Source of the DNA: Microvelia longipes
Lineage: Eukaryota > Arthropoda > Insecta > Hemiptera > Veliidae
Direction of reading: 5' to 3'
Assembly: GCA_018340805.1 (NCBI GenBank)
Contig: JACMZG010001913.1
Span: 28,070,811 to 28,134,810 of the forward strand
DNA: 64,000 bases
Every line of letters starts with the position of its first letter. The stretch's first letter is position 1. This document shows positions 44,346-55,867 of this stretch, one piece after another. The notes under the pieces are model-generated. The model saw only the letters and a program-made list of their open reading frames with translations. It had not been told where the DNA came from and did no database searches. A program made the translations under genes and the position numbers.

Positions 44346-44943
44346 AGATCCTAGATTTGAAATGTAGATGTGTAGATTCTAAATTAGGTACTGATTTCTG
44401 ATACACAGAAACGCATAGCGTAGCGAGCTGTGGAATATTTTGTTATAAACTTATTTATTTTTTTACATTAGGTATCGACAAATACTAACATTAGGCTATT
44501 GAAGCGAGGCGTAGATATTGAGTATAAGTATGATTGTATAGTAATTAAAACATTATAGTTATGCAAATATCTGAGAACCTTATATGCTTGCAAAGCAAGC
44601 ACTTGGACGGATTTTTTTATTTATTTTTATTACAAGTTAAATAAGTTTTTATACACATTACCTTCTATTTATTTATATTATCACAATCTTTTCTCCCAAA
44701 AACTACACTTCAATTTGTATTGGAATCAATAATTTTTACCTTTTAGTTTCCTTATTTATATATTGTAGGTACATACAAAAAGTCTGGTGTTTGAACTAAA
44801 TAAATTCCGAAATACAAAATCGGAATTTAAACATCTTAAACATTAAACAAACTTAACAAAACAAAATTAACAACGAAATTAAACAAACATCTGTTTCAGG
44901 TGTTTTTGCGAATTTTCTTGGGAAAATATTTTTTAGACCTCTT

Positions 44944-44944
<1 letters not shown>

Positions 44945-44975
<31 letters not shown>
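44945..44975. repeat. Poly(T) tract
   Basis: Homopolymer of about 29 T. With GCGAATTTTCTTGGG just upstream it may be the tail of a reversed retroelement. Confidence 0.7.
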
Positions 44976-44979
<4 letters not shown>

Positions 44980-45169
44980 AGTAACCCTATCTAAAGCATT
45001 TATTTTATACACATGCCCATTTAAAATATTACATGTGTTATTAGACCTCTTGAGTTGTTTTTACCAAAATGTCTGTCTATATGTGTGTGTGTGTTGCAAC
45101 AGTTTATGTTTGAATAATATATTCAGTAGTCTTGAAGATTCTCTTTAAAACTTGTTTAGGAATATCAGT

Positions 45170-45290
45170 AGAATGAGCGTAAATGTAGTCCATCATAAAT
45201 AATAAAAAAATAAGTCTCTTCACAAAAAACTTTAGTGGCAAAGCGCTTTTCAACCTAACTAGAGGCCATCATCAGTGCAAAACCTAACAA
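45170..45290 (-). repeat. Dispersed repeat with CTGATGAT-stem-GAAA head, copy 2
   Basis: The complement reads CACTGATGATGGCCTCTAGT, TAGGTTGAAAAGCGCTTTGC and CACTAAAGTTTTTTGTGAAG, then AGACTT and GGACTACATTTACGCTC. It matches 3485-3600 over its whole length. Confidence 0.75.
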
Positions 45291-45540
45291 ACCAGTTACA
45301 ATAAAATAAAAAATCCAAATAATATGAAAAAAATATTAACATAAATAATGCATAATGCATAAAATACATGGGAGATAAAATATGTAGGAATTTAAATGTA
45401 ATTAAAAGGAAAAAATAACAAAAAATCATATAAAGATTTAAATAAAAAAAATCTATCTTAATTAAAGTTTTTTTTGGATTATAAGTTAAGTTACTAAGCA
45501 AACAATGTAGTGCTGAGCAGTCTACATTCCATAAGAAGAA

Positions 45541-47005
45541 TATGAGCATTTTCTTTGAAAAATTCGAAAAAATAAAATATCAAGTGCAGTTCATGAAAAA
45601 CTATCTAAATTCTTGGAAAAGTTTAATTTAATTAACGAAAACCAATTCGGTTTTAGAACAATAAATCAACGACAGGATGTTTTACAGTTACTGACAAACA
45701 GACTGCATGAACACTATAAAAAAATACTGACCTCCATAATTATGATTGACATGTCAAAGGCTTTCGACTTAGTTGACCTCTTAATTCTACTTAAAAAGTT
45801 GTACTGTTTGGGTATTCGGGGAACAATTTATCAGCTTCTAAAGTCCTACCTGTCTAGCATGTCTCAGAGTACATTGTTAATACGAATGGCTACAACTTCA
45901 AATCCGATTTTTTGGTAAGCCTTGAGGGGTACCTCAAGGCTCAATATTAGGACCATTGCTGTTTAATATTTACATTAATGACGTCACTGACTTCCTACCT
46001 GACTGTGAGACATACTATATGCAGACGACATATCTCTAATAATTATGGATCTGACAGTAAGACACTGATGGAGAATTGCAATAAACACTAGACGAACGAC
46101 TTAGCAAACTGGATTAAACTTAACAAACTAAACTGAATGACACAAAAACTAACTATATAATACTAAATAAAAAACTCACAAATTGAACAAGACTTTAAAC
46201 TACAATTGAAAGAAAATTTGTTGTTGGAAATCCAAGAAACCAAAATATTAGGACTTAACATTAATGAAAAAATTAACTGGGACAATCACATTAAGTTATT
46301 AGCTAATTAACTTATTCAACTTATTTTTGATAAAACAATTAAAAAAAAATTTAAGCAAAGAAGAATTAGTCAAGCATATCATGGATTGTTTGTGTTAAGC
46401 TAACGGGGTTGAGCTTTGGTGGAATTCTAGTAACAGCCGTAAAGATCTTGAAAATCTAACCAGAAAATTCTGAGATGGCATTGTAGAGCGCGTATAAGCT
46501 AAGTGCAAACCGATTTTTAAGGCCTTGAACTTACTAACTGTAACCAGCTATGTTCATAGTAGAATTTAGAAGCACTAAGGTATAACTTGAATGATTTAGG
46601 ACTCACAAAACTACATGACTACAATACAAGATTCTAAACATGACTGACCCCCAAACAACATAGGACAAGTACAAAATCAGTGAACTATTTAGTAAAAACT
46701 ATTATTTAAATAAAAATAAAATGTTTGTATGTTTACAAAAAAAATATTCTATGTTTAATTGTTATTATTAGTCTTTAGTTTTGTTAATTCTACTCAAAGC
46801 TATTGTTTGTACTATCTTTTTTTGTCCAGTTAATTATTTGTTGGCCACTATCGCTTGCTAGTTTTAATTATGCCAGTTTAAAATTTTATTAATGTACATT
46901 AACTAAATGTTAATTTTTTAATATAATGCTATGATCGATGTTGCAATTGTAAAAAATAATTATACGCAAATAAAATTATTTATTATTTATTATTATTATT
47001 ATTAT
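45541..47005 (+). pseudogene. Non-LTR retrotransposon RT domain and 3' end, broken
   Basis: The first frame (45613-45918) gives NENQFGFRTINQRQDVLQLL, SIIMIDMSKAFDLVDLLILL and CLGIRGTIYQLLKSYLS, which are RT motifs 1-3. After a frameshift come GVPQGSILGPLLFNIYINDV and, in the next frame at 46018-46029, an intact YADD. Later text is riddled with stops. The 3' UTR runs to a TTA/TTAT microsatellite tail near 46975-47005. 5'-truncated. Same broad type as the 20945-22686 element (IGIRGT) but a different copy or family. Confidence 0.88.
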
Positions 47006-47009
47006 ATTA

Positions 47010-48380
47010 TTAACGCTACTGCTCAAGTTAGCTTATTAAATTTATACCAAATACTTGAGCAAAAATTGGTTTGATAAGCAAAAAAGGATGGATATCTAAA
47101 AATATTCGCCCGACTTAAGGATCTCTGCACCAGAACTTTCATTTCATGATATCTGGACATGGGCGAATTTATCGTGTATCCTAAACTACCTTCAAATCTT
47201 GATATTCGGGTACTTTAGGGCAGCTTAGGTACCGGAAGACAATAGTTACGAGCATATTATTTCCTTCTGTTTAAAATATATATTTTGTACTTTTAACTTA
47301 TTTAATATCTTAACAGATTTAACTCAGTTTTTAGCAAATTTACTTTCTAAAAAAATCACTAATGGAATAGGCCTCAAGGCGGGAGTGAGAACTTCAGTTT
47401 TAAGGATCGAGAAAAAATACATTCATATATATATATATATATATATATTTATAAATATATATATATAAAGTGTGTGTCTATATAGGTATTGACATTGCTC
47501 AATTCTAATTTTTCCAGAGCTTTTAAATTTTGGATTAATATAATAGGATTTGTCTGTGATAAACTGATACAATTTGATAAGTTATCAAATTGGATCAATT
47601 GCATATAAACACATTAGACTCCGATGATATTTGAGGTCACACCGATTTCACGTGTAAACGGTTATCAATTAAAGCATTGGGTACAAGTTTAGTGTTATCA
47701 GTTAGCTTTGTTATCACTAACATACTTTCCATGCCCTGTATTTCAAGTCAACGACCTCCAAATATTAAACTTAGTTTTAAACAATTCTTTTGTTCCGGAG
47801 TTCGTTCCCTGTGTTCGTTGTACTAATGCGCGATATCCGTTGCTAGCATATGTATTTCGCTCTCACTTGAGGTGTTTCACGGGAAGCACCGTGGTTACCA
47901 AAATCTCTTTGTTGATTCTTCTTCATCGTTTGATTTGTTTGATCAATCCGGCTATATAGTTGATAAGACTGATACATTCATCAGTCTTATCTAGGTAAAA
48001 TATAAATCAGTATTTATTACTTTATTTTTTACTTTTCCTAAACTACTGCCTTATGTATAGAGAATGTATTGTGTTCAACCTAAAAGTCCGTTTCAAAAGA
48101 TCCGTTTCAAAAGATCCGTTTCAATAATTTTTATGACATTTTGGGTGGGTGTCATCATGCTGTCTCTCTGTTTGTGTGTCTGTCAAGCTGAGTGCGTATC
48201 TGTCAAGCTGTAATTTTTTAAGCTAGTTGTACAGCATGCTTCACATATTGTATTATATGCTATTAACGTAGTATTTATTATTATTCATATTATATTTAAC
48301 TAAGACATTCATTATATTATTAATTTTATTTTTTATGCTATTTTGTTAATTATTTCCTTTAATAATATTTGTATTTAATA
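47010..48380. other. Intergenic DNA with (TA)n and two hairpins
   Basis: (TA)n at 47425-47467. Perfect hairpins lie at 47570-47592 (11/1/11, CAATTTGATAA) and 47962-47991 (12/6/12, GATAAGACTGAT). The open frame 47708-47959 is moderately GC-rich but matches nothing known to me. Confidence 0.45.
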
Positions 48381-48383
48381 TAT

Positions 48384-48496
48384 GTACACACTTTTACTTT
48401 TACTTTTACTTTACACTTTTTTTTACTTTTTTTTTATTTAAAATACGGGCCTTCGGCCCGTAGCCGCTACGCGGCCTCGGAAGTAGAAGTGTGTAC
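48384..48496. mobile_element. Small fold-back with two GC-rich inner hairpins
   Basis: Ends GTACACACTTTTACTT and AAGTAGAAGTGTGTAC pair. Inside are TACGGGCC-TTC-GGCCCGTA (48444-48462) and GCCGC-TAC-GCGGC (48463-48475). It is likely a tiny non-autonomous element or remnant. Confidence 0.55.
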
Positions 48497-48499
48497 TTG

Positions 48500-49480
48500 T
48501 ATACAATGATGAGGCAAAAATTGATACTTTTTTTTAATAATACTAACAATTTCGATTTAAGAGATTTCGGAGCTACGCACAGAAAGGGAAAATAAATAAA
48601 AATCATCAACGACCCAATACATTAAATTATTTATTATTTATTAATACAATAACGGGCAAAATTACCCTTTTTACAAAAATAACAATTTTTGTTGGCTTAT
48701 AAATATTTTATAAGCCAATTATAAGACATGACAGACTTGGTTTAAGGGGTTTATAATCAATTAAATTTTGCTTTGACTTGTCACAGTTATTGATTGACAT
48801 TTATTTGTTTACATCAGACATTTTAACTCGCGATAAAATTTTAAATGCGAGTTAATGGCTAAAGACGTCAAAATACATCTCCGTACTTCATGTAAAATAT
48901 TAAATTAGATGTTACATCTAGAGGTTATGGATTTGTTCGAGATAATTGAACTTACGTACAGTCTTACACCAAGTAAAGCAAGTTATTGAAGGTTGGTATT
49001 TGTAGAAACATTAGAGTCGACCAACTAGTTAAGTAAGAAGACGTGTTTTCTTCCGCTTCTTCCTAGCTATAAGTAGATACATACACACACATACACTCAC
49101 ATACACATTTACACAAACACTTACTCATCCATGTACATATACGCACATACACACTCGCTAAGCTGCTCTAACACACCCTCTACCTTGACATAGAAGCAAC
49201 GTTGCATTTACAAATTATTTGCTATTAAATAACTAAATAATTCTTCATTCCGCTGAATAATGAAATTAAAGTTCATCTGAAATATATAATAGAGTAAATT
49301 TCTTGGACTGATATTCTATATAATATTTATATTTAATTACGATGGCTCAATGTAATATTATATAATATAATTCAATAAACGTTGTAATCAACGACGTTGT
49401 ATTCAATAAATTAATATTTACTAGGACTGCAGTCTTCATTAATCGTAATTATATAGAGATGTATAATAATAGTGCTATTA
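48500..49480. other. AT-rich intergenic DNA
   Basis: A 12/3/12 hairpin lies at 48692-48718 (TTGGCTTATAAA). A CACATACA-rich simple repeat lies at about 49078-49160. No gene recognised. Confidence 0.45.
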
Positions 49481-49704
49481 TTTGATGTTAGACAGTTGTT
49501 GTTATTAAGACCACGTCGACTAATAAAGTCGCGCGGGAGAACCTCGACGATCGCCCTTAAAACGCACTTTTACTAGAGCATTCATAATATTACCGATGGC
49601 GTTCAGGCGACGGACGTGGGGGAGGAGTTTGGTGATCGATTTTGCACGGACTTCTTCCTCAATATACAATCTTAACAATGTTATGGTGTGTGTGCGTGGT
49701 ATGT

Positions 49705-49706
49705 AT

Positions 49707-49763
<57 letters not shown>

Positions 49764-49802
49764 TATATATATTATAATATATTATATATATATATATATA
49801 TA
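49705..49802. repeat. (TA)n microsatellite
   Basis: TA run with a TAATATATTATA interruption. Followed at 49850-49876 by an 11/5/11 hairpin (TCGTTTCGATT). Confidence 0.93.
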
Positions 49803-50192
49803 ATGTAGGGTTTGTACCCTTGCTTACTTGCTTACAATCGTTGCTTGAATCGTTTCGATTAATGGAATCGAAACGAAACTTTGAGTTTAGGTAGCCTATT
49901 GTTTGTGGGAAATTTATGACTTTAAAATTTGCTAAATTATAGCATGACGCCATAACTATTGAACTATAAATGACCATTGTAGTTGCTAAGCTAGACAAGC
50001 ACAAGTGGACATCTGATCATTAACAGGTGGTTGTTTACATGTAAAATTATCGCCTCTTCATGAACACAAATCCAGTTACGCTTTTAAATCATAAAGGCTG
50101 TCCACTTTATTTTCACCTTTCACCTTTCATAATCTAATTATCCTGATAAATACCTTTATGCTGTAACCATACAGCGGGTACTCTCTGCGCAG

Positions 50193-50334
50193 TTAATTTA
50201 GTTTATTGCGCAAGGGCAGTAGAAGCTCATCATGTTGCAGGTCTGGTTCTGGGTACGTGTCCAGCGAGTCCAGAGCTTGTTTCATTACCACCTCGCTATA
50301 TCGGTCAAGGCTTGCACTAACTCGTCCTTCCTTA
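50193..50334 (-). CDS. Candidate terminal coding exon of an unknown gene
   Basis: After an acceptor-like TATGTTAG (50340-50335) the frame runs KEGRVSASLDRYSEVVMKQA, then LDSLDTYPEPDLQHDELLLP and LRNKLN, to TAA at 50195-50193. Composition is that of a soluble, acidic C-terminus, with GC-rich third positions unlike the surroundings and no repeat character. The polypyrimidine tract before the acceptor is T-poor. I do not recognise the family. A run of 46 sense codons with this codon bias is unlikely by chance in such AT-rich DNA. Confidence 0.45.
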
Positions 50335-51009
50335 CTAACATATCATTTTATTTTTATCAATTTCATCAATTTATTTTTATCAATTTTGTTTCTGTATTTT
50401 GTGGAGAGAAAGTTTTGCGGTATCAATACTCTCCTGTCAACCATTTCAATTTAAATATAACTTTCCCAAGTTGTCCAAAAACTAACATTTTGTTGAATAT
50501 TATTATTATAGTAAGAGCTTTGTACTTTGCTATTATTTGCATTTATTAATGATTTTAATTTTTGATCAAAAAGCAACAAGTTGTTGATTTAAAACTTTGT
50601 CATGAATTCAAATAGCAGCCAAACAAGTTTTGTCATAGAGCTGTTTTACGTAATTTTAAATGATAGCTTGTCCGACTTCAAAGTTTTTCTTCACTGCCAA
50701 TTAAATTTATGTATTTTAGATTTATATGTGAATGCGTGTTATAGTTGTCCAAGTATATTCAATTTGATTTTTTTAATTTTATTTATTTCTATGATACAGT
50801 TTGTTTACAACCCTTCGAAGTCAAATTATAAAACTTATTTAGCTATGGTATTATCATTAAAGCACCGATGAAGAACTTTTTAATTAATGAAACTTTACAG
50901 TGTTTGAAGGTAAAAGTTTTATGTGATAGAAATATATTATTCTGTTAGTAACCAGTTTAAATTTTACAACTGAGTGAGCAGCAAAAATTATGCTTCTAAA
51001 CTCCGTCCA

Positions 51010-51815
51010 GAAGTTAGAAGAGTGGCATCCTGATGCCACGGAATTAGCGAGTTAGTGGAATACTGCCTTGGTTTGAGAGGGTTAGTGACGTCCTGCCATG
51101 TCATTAGCGAGATAGTGGCGTACTGCCATGGTATTAGTGAGTTATTAGCGTACTGCCACTGTATTAGTGGGTTAGTGGCATACTGCAATGACATTAGCAA
51201 GTTATAGGCATACTGCCACGGTTTTTGCGAGTTAGTGGCATACTGCCTTGGTTTTAGTGGGTTAGTAACGTCTGCATGTCATTAGTGAGTTAGTGGCGTA
51301 CTTACCATGCCATTAGCGAGTTATTGATACTGCATGGTATTAGTGAGTTATTAGCGTCTGCCACTGTATTAGTGGGTTAGTGGCATACTGCAATGACATT
51401 AGCAAGTTATAGGCATATTGCCACGGTTTTTGCGAGTTAGTGGCATACTGCCTCAATTTTAGTGGGTTAGTGACGTCCTGCCATGTCATTAGTGAGTTAG
51501 TGGCGTACTACCATGCCATTAGCGAGTTATTGGCATAATGCCTTGGTATTAGTGATTTATTGTCATACTGGAATGGTATTAGTGAGTTAGTAGCGTACTA
51601 CCATGCATTAGCGAGTTATTGCATAATGCTTGGTATTAGTGTTAATTGTCATACTGGAATGGTATTAGTGAGTTAGTTGCGTACTACATGCCATTAGCGA
51701 GTTATTGGCATAATGCCTTGGTATTAGTGATTTATTGGCATACTGGCATGGTATTGGTGAGTTAGTAGTGTACTGCCACTTCATTATTGAGTTAGTGGCA
51801 CTCTGCAACGGGATT
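51010..51815. repeat. ~35-bp minisatellite, over 20 units
   Basis: Units of the form GTTAGTGGCGTACTGCCATG plus GTATTAGTGA. Longer blocks are also repeated (for example 51115-51260 resembles 51290-51440), so there is higher-order structure. Confidence 0.95.
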
Positions 51816-52069
51816 AATGACTGTCGACAAAAGCCGTGATTTGTTTACGTTAAATTATAACCATGAAATCAGAAGTACTTTAAAATTGAATTACATTTCT
51901 TTTTTTTTAGGTTTGTATATGAGAATCAACTTTTTTTTAGTGGTGATTCTCTTATAAAAACCTAAAAGAATGAGACCTAAAAAGCATTAAAACAGACATT
52001 TTTAAATAGACCTCCTACCTTAAAAAGGTGACCAAGGGCTAACCCCGATTTGTAATCCTCTGTATAAGG

Positions 52070-52080
52070 TTATATATATA

Positions 52081-52131
<51 letters not shown>

Positions 52132-52145
52132 TATATATATATTAT
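52070..52145. repeat. (TA)n microsatellite
   Basis: TA run with TATTATATATTATA interruptions. Confidence 0.93.
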
Positions 52146-52546
52146 AGATTTAAATGTTATAAAATCATTAATTACAATAAATGGTTTATTTATTTATTTA
52201 TATGAGAATCGCATTTAAGCTTGAACTGATAACTTTTCTATTTCATTGGGTTTTTAATATTTCTGCTGAGTCATAACTATCATTAAGAGTTATGCACGGA
52301 CATTTTTAAGGACGAAATTTCATATAAGGATGAATTTCAACCAAATTTCATTCTGATCCAAGAAAGAATATCAAAGTTATTGTGTCCCATAGAAATGTCT
52401 AGGACTCGTACATACACACACACACACACACACAAATATATGTAGTTGTAAAAACATTTACATCTTGTTTAAATATAATTTCGAGGATTGTCGAATTCAG
52501 TAAATGTAATGATGTCAGTTCTTTAATTAAAAAGTTTCTTTTTGTG

Positions 52547-52954
52547 GACTTATAAAAAAATATATAAATAAAAACAGATTAATTACATAAAAGTCCTATA
52601 TTTTTTAATATATAATTATAACAAAGCTTTCGACTAAAAATCAGTCATCATCAGAGTTTAACAAATATAAAATATAAAATAAAAATACAATTTTACAAAC
52701 TACTTCATTTTGCACCTTGGTATGGTAAGCTATGTTTAGAAAAAGATGTTTGGTAAGTTATGTTTTTTTTAACATAGCTTCCCAAACCATACTATAGTGC
52801 AATAAGAAGTAGTTTGTAAAATTGTATTTTTATTTTATATTTTTTATTTGTTAAACTCTGATGATGACTAATTTTTAGTCGAAAGCGTAGTTGGTATTAT
52901 ATATTAAAAAATATAGTACTTTTGTGTAATTAATCTGTATTTACTTATATGTCC
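52547..52954. mobile_element. 408-bp fold-back element with CTGATGATGACT core
   Basis: The whole element is an inverted repeat around about 52750. Outer parts are CAGATTAATTACATAAAAG and its complement. Inner parts are TACAATTTTACAAACTACTT and complement, then GTATGGTAAGCTATGTT and complement. Each arm contains CTGATGATGACTGATTTTTA (left arm, complement) or CTGATGATGACTAATTTTTA (right arm, plus), followed by GTCGAAAGC. No coding sequence. Confidence 0.88.
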
Positions 52955-53451
52955 GTTCCTTACATATAACTGAAAGTTGGGAGCTTTCAGTCCCCCAACT
53001 TTGCGGTGAAATCGACGTTCACACAGAAAGTCAAGTTTTTTAGTGACGCGTCGTCCCCTTCATACAAGACCCTTTCTGTCCTTTATAATAAGCGGCAGCA
53101 AAAAAATAGACTTACAGGTAAAATACTCAGTAAATATGAATTGATTTTCTAAAGACATTTCACAAATATATTCCGTACGTATAGTGGCTAGCCTGAGATG
53201 CAGACCTCCTGATTTTACCATAAAAATATTGAATTGCCCGCACGTCATTCTTTCTATTTGATTATTCTAAAACAATAAAAATGCTTTCACACTAATGAGG
53301 CAGAGAGGGATTGCTCGAAGAATCCTCCCTGGCTGCATGAGCTCAATATTAAATTCTGACCAGCCTTTGCACATCCTATGTTTTATTTATTATTTTTATT
53401 TTATAAAATATTGAAATAAAGTTTGTCTGTCTTCATTTGTATTTTTCATAG

Positions 53452-53589
53452 ATGTGAGTGTTGCGAATTCGATATCGAACAACTAGACACGTGTTTTGGA
53501 CCCGTTTCCGTTCAAACCATGTCGCCTAGAACGGCACACTTGTTTTTAAGGGGAATTGTCACTACTGTGGTTTTATTCTACGTTTTAAC
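53452..53589 (+). CDS. Candidate 5' coding exon of a membrane-anchored protein
   Basis: A strong acceptor (pyrimidine-rich GTCTTCATTTGTATTTTTCATAG ends at 53451) and donor AC|GTAAAT at 53590. ATG at 53519 in context AAACCATGTCG opens MSPRTAHLFLRGIVTTVVLF, then YVL, ending in phase 2. A basic/polar start and a single hydrophobic segment are typical of a type II Golgi protein or signal anchor. The frame is also open upstream to the acceptor, so an internal exon is possible. No second exon was found. Confidence 0.38.
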
Positions 53590-53599
53590 GTAAATGTTG

Positions 53600-55500
53600 T
53601 TAGTGTATTGGAAATGTTGATTTCCTACCTCCTACATAATGCAGAGGAAGCATTGTAGTTTTGGAAAATGTGAATGCCTCTTAATTGAATGATTAGAGAA
53701 AATGTCTTCTTATAGGCACTCATAAATCTTAAACAATTCTGCCGCATGCCTGCTCGCTGATGCAGTTTATTTTTTGCTCAAAAATCCGTTTCTGGTTTAT
53801 ATTATATAACCAAGCAGTAGTATTACTGCTTGTTACTCTTAGAATAATACTATATATAGAAGGAGCATAGGACCGTAAACACAATGTAATTCCACTGAAA
53901 ACACGAAAGCCGGTTGACTGGTGCACTTAAGTAATAATGCCAACCTGACAACAAAACATTATTTTAAATATCTATTATTGAAGAAAGATCGTAATGAACA
54001 AATTTAATAACTTACAACACTTTCTGAGTATTTAATAAAACCAGTCTTAGATGGCAAAAGGGTGGCGGAATACAAGAATCTACATTTAGTTGACGAGGAC
54101 TACTTTTAATATAATTTTAATAAATACGTCAAACTACAATTGCTTGAAAAAAATTTGTAAAAAATGCTTTAAATATTGTAATGCACCGATATTTATATTA
54201 TTATTTTATGAATAATCAATCATTAATTAATAATAGAACATAATAATTCACCATCCGGAAGTATTGCCATTTTTTTTAAATTGTATATTGTTAGGGTGGC
54301 AGCATTACTTAAGTGCACCAGTGAATCGCCTTTCGTGTTATCAGTAATGCTCCTTAAGTTGTTACTCTAATTTTTCTTTTACACTTTTTTTTTACTAAAA
54401 AAAATTATTGTGTACAGACCATATTTTAGCGTTTCCGCTATTTACCAAGGTTTTTTGTTTTTTTGGTCGCTTACTGTGATCCTATTGGCTCTATACCAGT
54501 TTCATTCGATTCAGCATTCCAAATGACTTGTAACTCTTAATTTAACCGACTTGAAAAATATGTTGACAATGACGTCAACATATTTTTCAACAAAATGTGT
54601 TAAATATCTGTTAAAAAATCTAAAATATTTTTTTAGACAATGATATTCGTGTCTTCCTGTACAATTTTGATTAAAAATATTAATATGCTCGAGATATAGC
54701 GCGCGCCCACATACACATACTTACGTTTTAGTGATAGGCGGTATGAAATAGACTTGTGTAACACTCCCAAACTTTGGGCTTGTTGTATGAGCCACGAGCC
54801 ACTTTGATAGCGAATTCTTTGCTGTACGGACAATCGTGCACCTTTCTTGTGTGCAACCTTTTGGAAAATTCAAAAATAAACAAAACAAAAGTAAGACCTG
54901 AGAAAAGAAAAACTGATTTCATTTGGAAGATAATCCAACATGGTATCTTTCTGATAAAAAAAGATATCTGACGTCAGTCTAGAAGAGTTCAGAGTTTAAC
55001 GATCTCTCTTCTTTGTCTGAAGCTAAGCGATTCTCGAGGCATCCTTGGTTTTAAAGCATAAATGTGTATGGGGTATAGAACCATATCTGACAACTTATCC
55101 TGATGTCCATTTAAACTTCTCTATAGTGCTCTAAATTTTTTTCCTCGGGTATAATATTTTTTGTGTACCTGTACTTACTGTATTATTTATAATTGTATTA
55201 TGTACTTTATTCTATCCATCCCTACCTTAATAATGTATTTGTTATAGTAGATCAATCACTTTGTACTGAAACACGATGTGTTATGTATCTCATTTCCCTT
55301 ATAACATTACATTTACATGTAGTCTTACTAATCTATCACAAACCTTGTTTAATCTGATATATTCTGTTCACTCCCACTACTTCAAATCTATTCCCCCCTC
55401 TTTCTCTCAATAATGTATTTGTAATAATAATTAAATTACTTGCTACTGAGACAATGGTGTGTAATGGTGTATCATATCTTCTTCCTCCTACATCACATAT
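53600..55500. other. Intergenic or intronic DNA, no firm gene
   Basis: A second stretch with a good donor on the minus strand (AAAC|GTAAGTATG near 54725) has overlapping open frames but no decidable reading frame. The block at 54420-54535 (TTTACCAAGG, TTTTTGGTCGC, CCAGTTTCATTCGATTCAGC) is a diverged 140-bp unit of fold-back family A on the complement. Confidence 0.4.
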
Positions 55501-55502
55501 CA

Positions 55503-55507
<5 letters not shown>

Positions 55508-55593
<86 letters not shown>
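55508..55593. repeat. (TA)n microsatellite, left flank of a fold-back
   Basis: TA run ending 9 bp before the inverted-repeat element at 55602. Confidence 0.93.
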
Positions 55594-55595
<2 letters not shown>

Positions 55596-55601
55596 TAATA
55601 A

Positions 55602-55827
55602 CATTAAAGATTATAATATATACTTACAGAGGGTGAAAATATAGGTGTTGTGGATTTTAGAAAATTTTCGACGTACGTCTTCGTCGGTCTGTAGAGGAAG
55701 GAAGTTTCATAGTAGCTCAGAAACCGAGCTACCTTCCTCTACAGACCGACGAAGCCGTATGTCGAAAATTTTCTAAAATCCACAACACCTATATTTTCAC
55801 CCTCTGTAAGTTATTATTATTATCTTT

Positions 55828-55831
<4 letters not shown>
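55602..55831. mobile_element. 230-bp fold-back element inside a (TA)n site
   Basis: Ends CATTAAAGATTATAATATAT and the related complement ATTATTATTATCTTTAATG. The inner arms ACTTACAGAGGGTGAAAATA, TAGGTGTTGTGGATTTTAGA and CCGACGAAG... are almost perfect over about 80 bp around a short centre at 55705-55735. (TA)n lies on both sides (55508-55593 and 55837-55861). Confidence 0.9.
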
Positions 55832-55865
<34 letters not shown>

Positions 55866-55867
55866 AA

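Larger units (their letters stand above)
41581..44600 (+). mobile_element. Family C element, copy 2 (expanded form)
   Basis: Opens with a perfect palindrome (arms AGGGTTTCGAAGAT, 41581-41609), then GTCTGTCTGTCCGA and ATTTTATCCAACAACAGG as in copy 1. A ~288-bp tandem array follows (41800-43910), then ~80-bp units with the CGAGCGAAGCGAGC word (43930-44340) and diverged units to about 44600, where GCTTGCAAAGCAAGC closes the region. No transposase. A Helitron-like or other non-autonomous class is possible but no canonical ends were verified. Confidence 0.8.
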
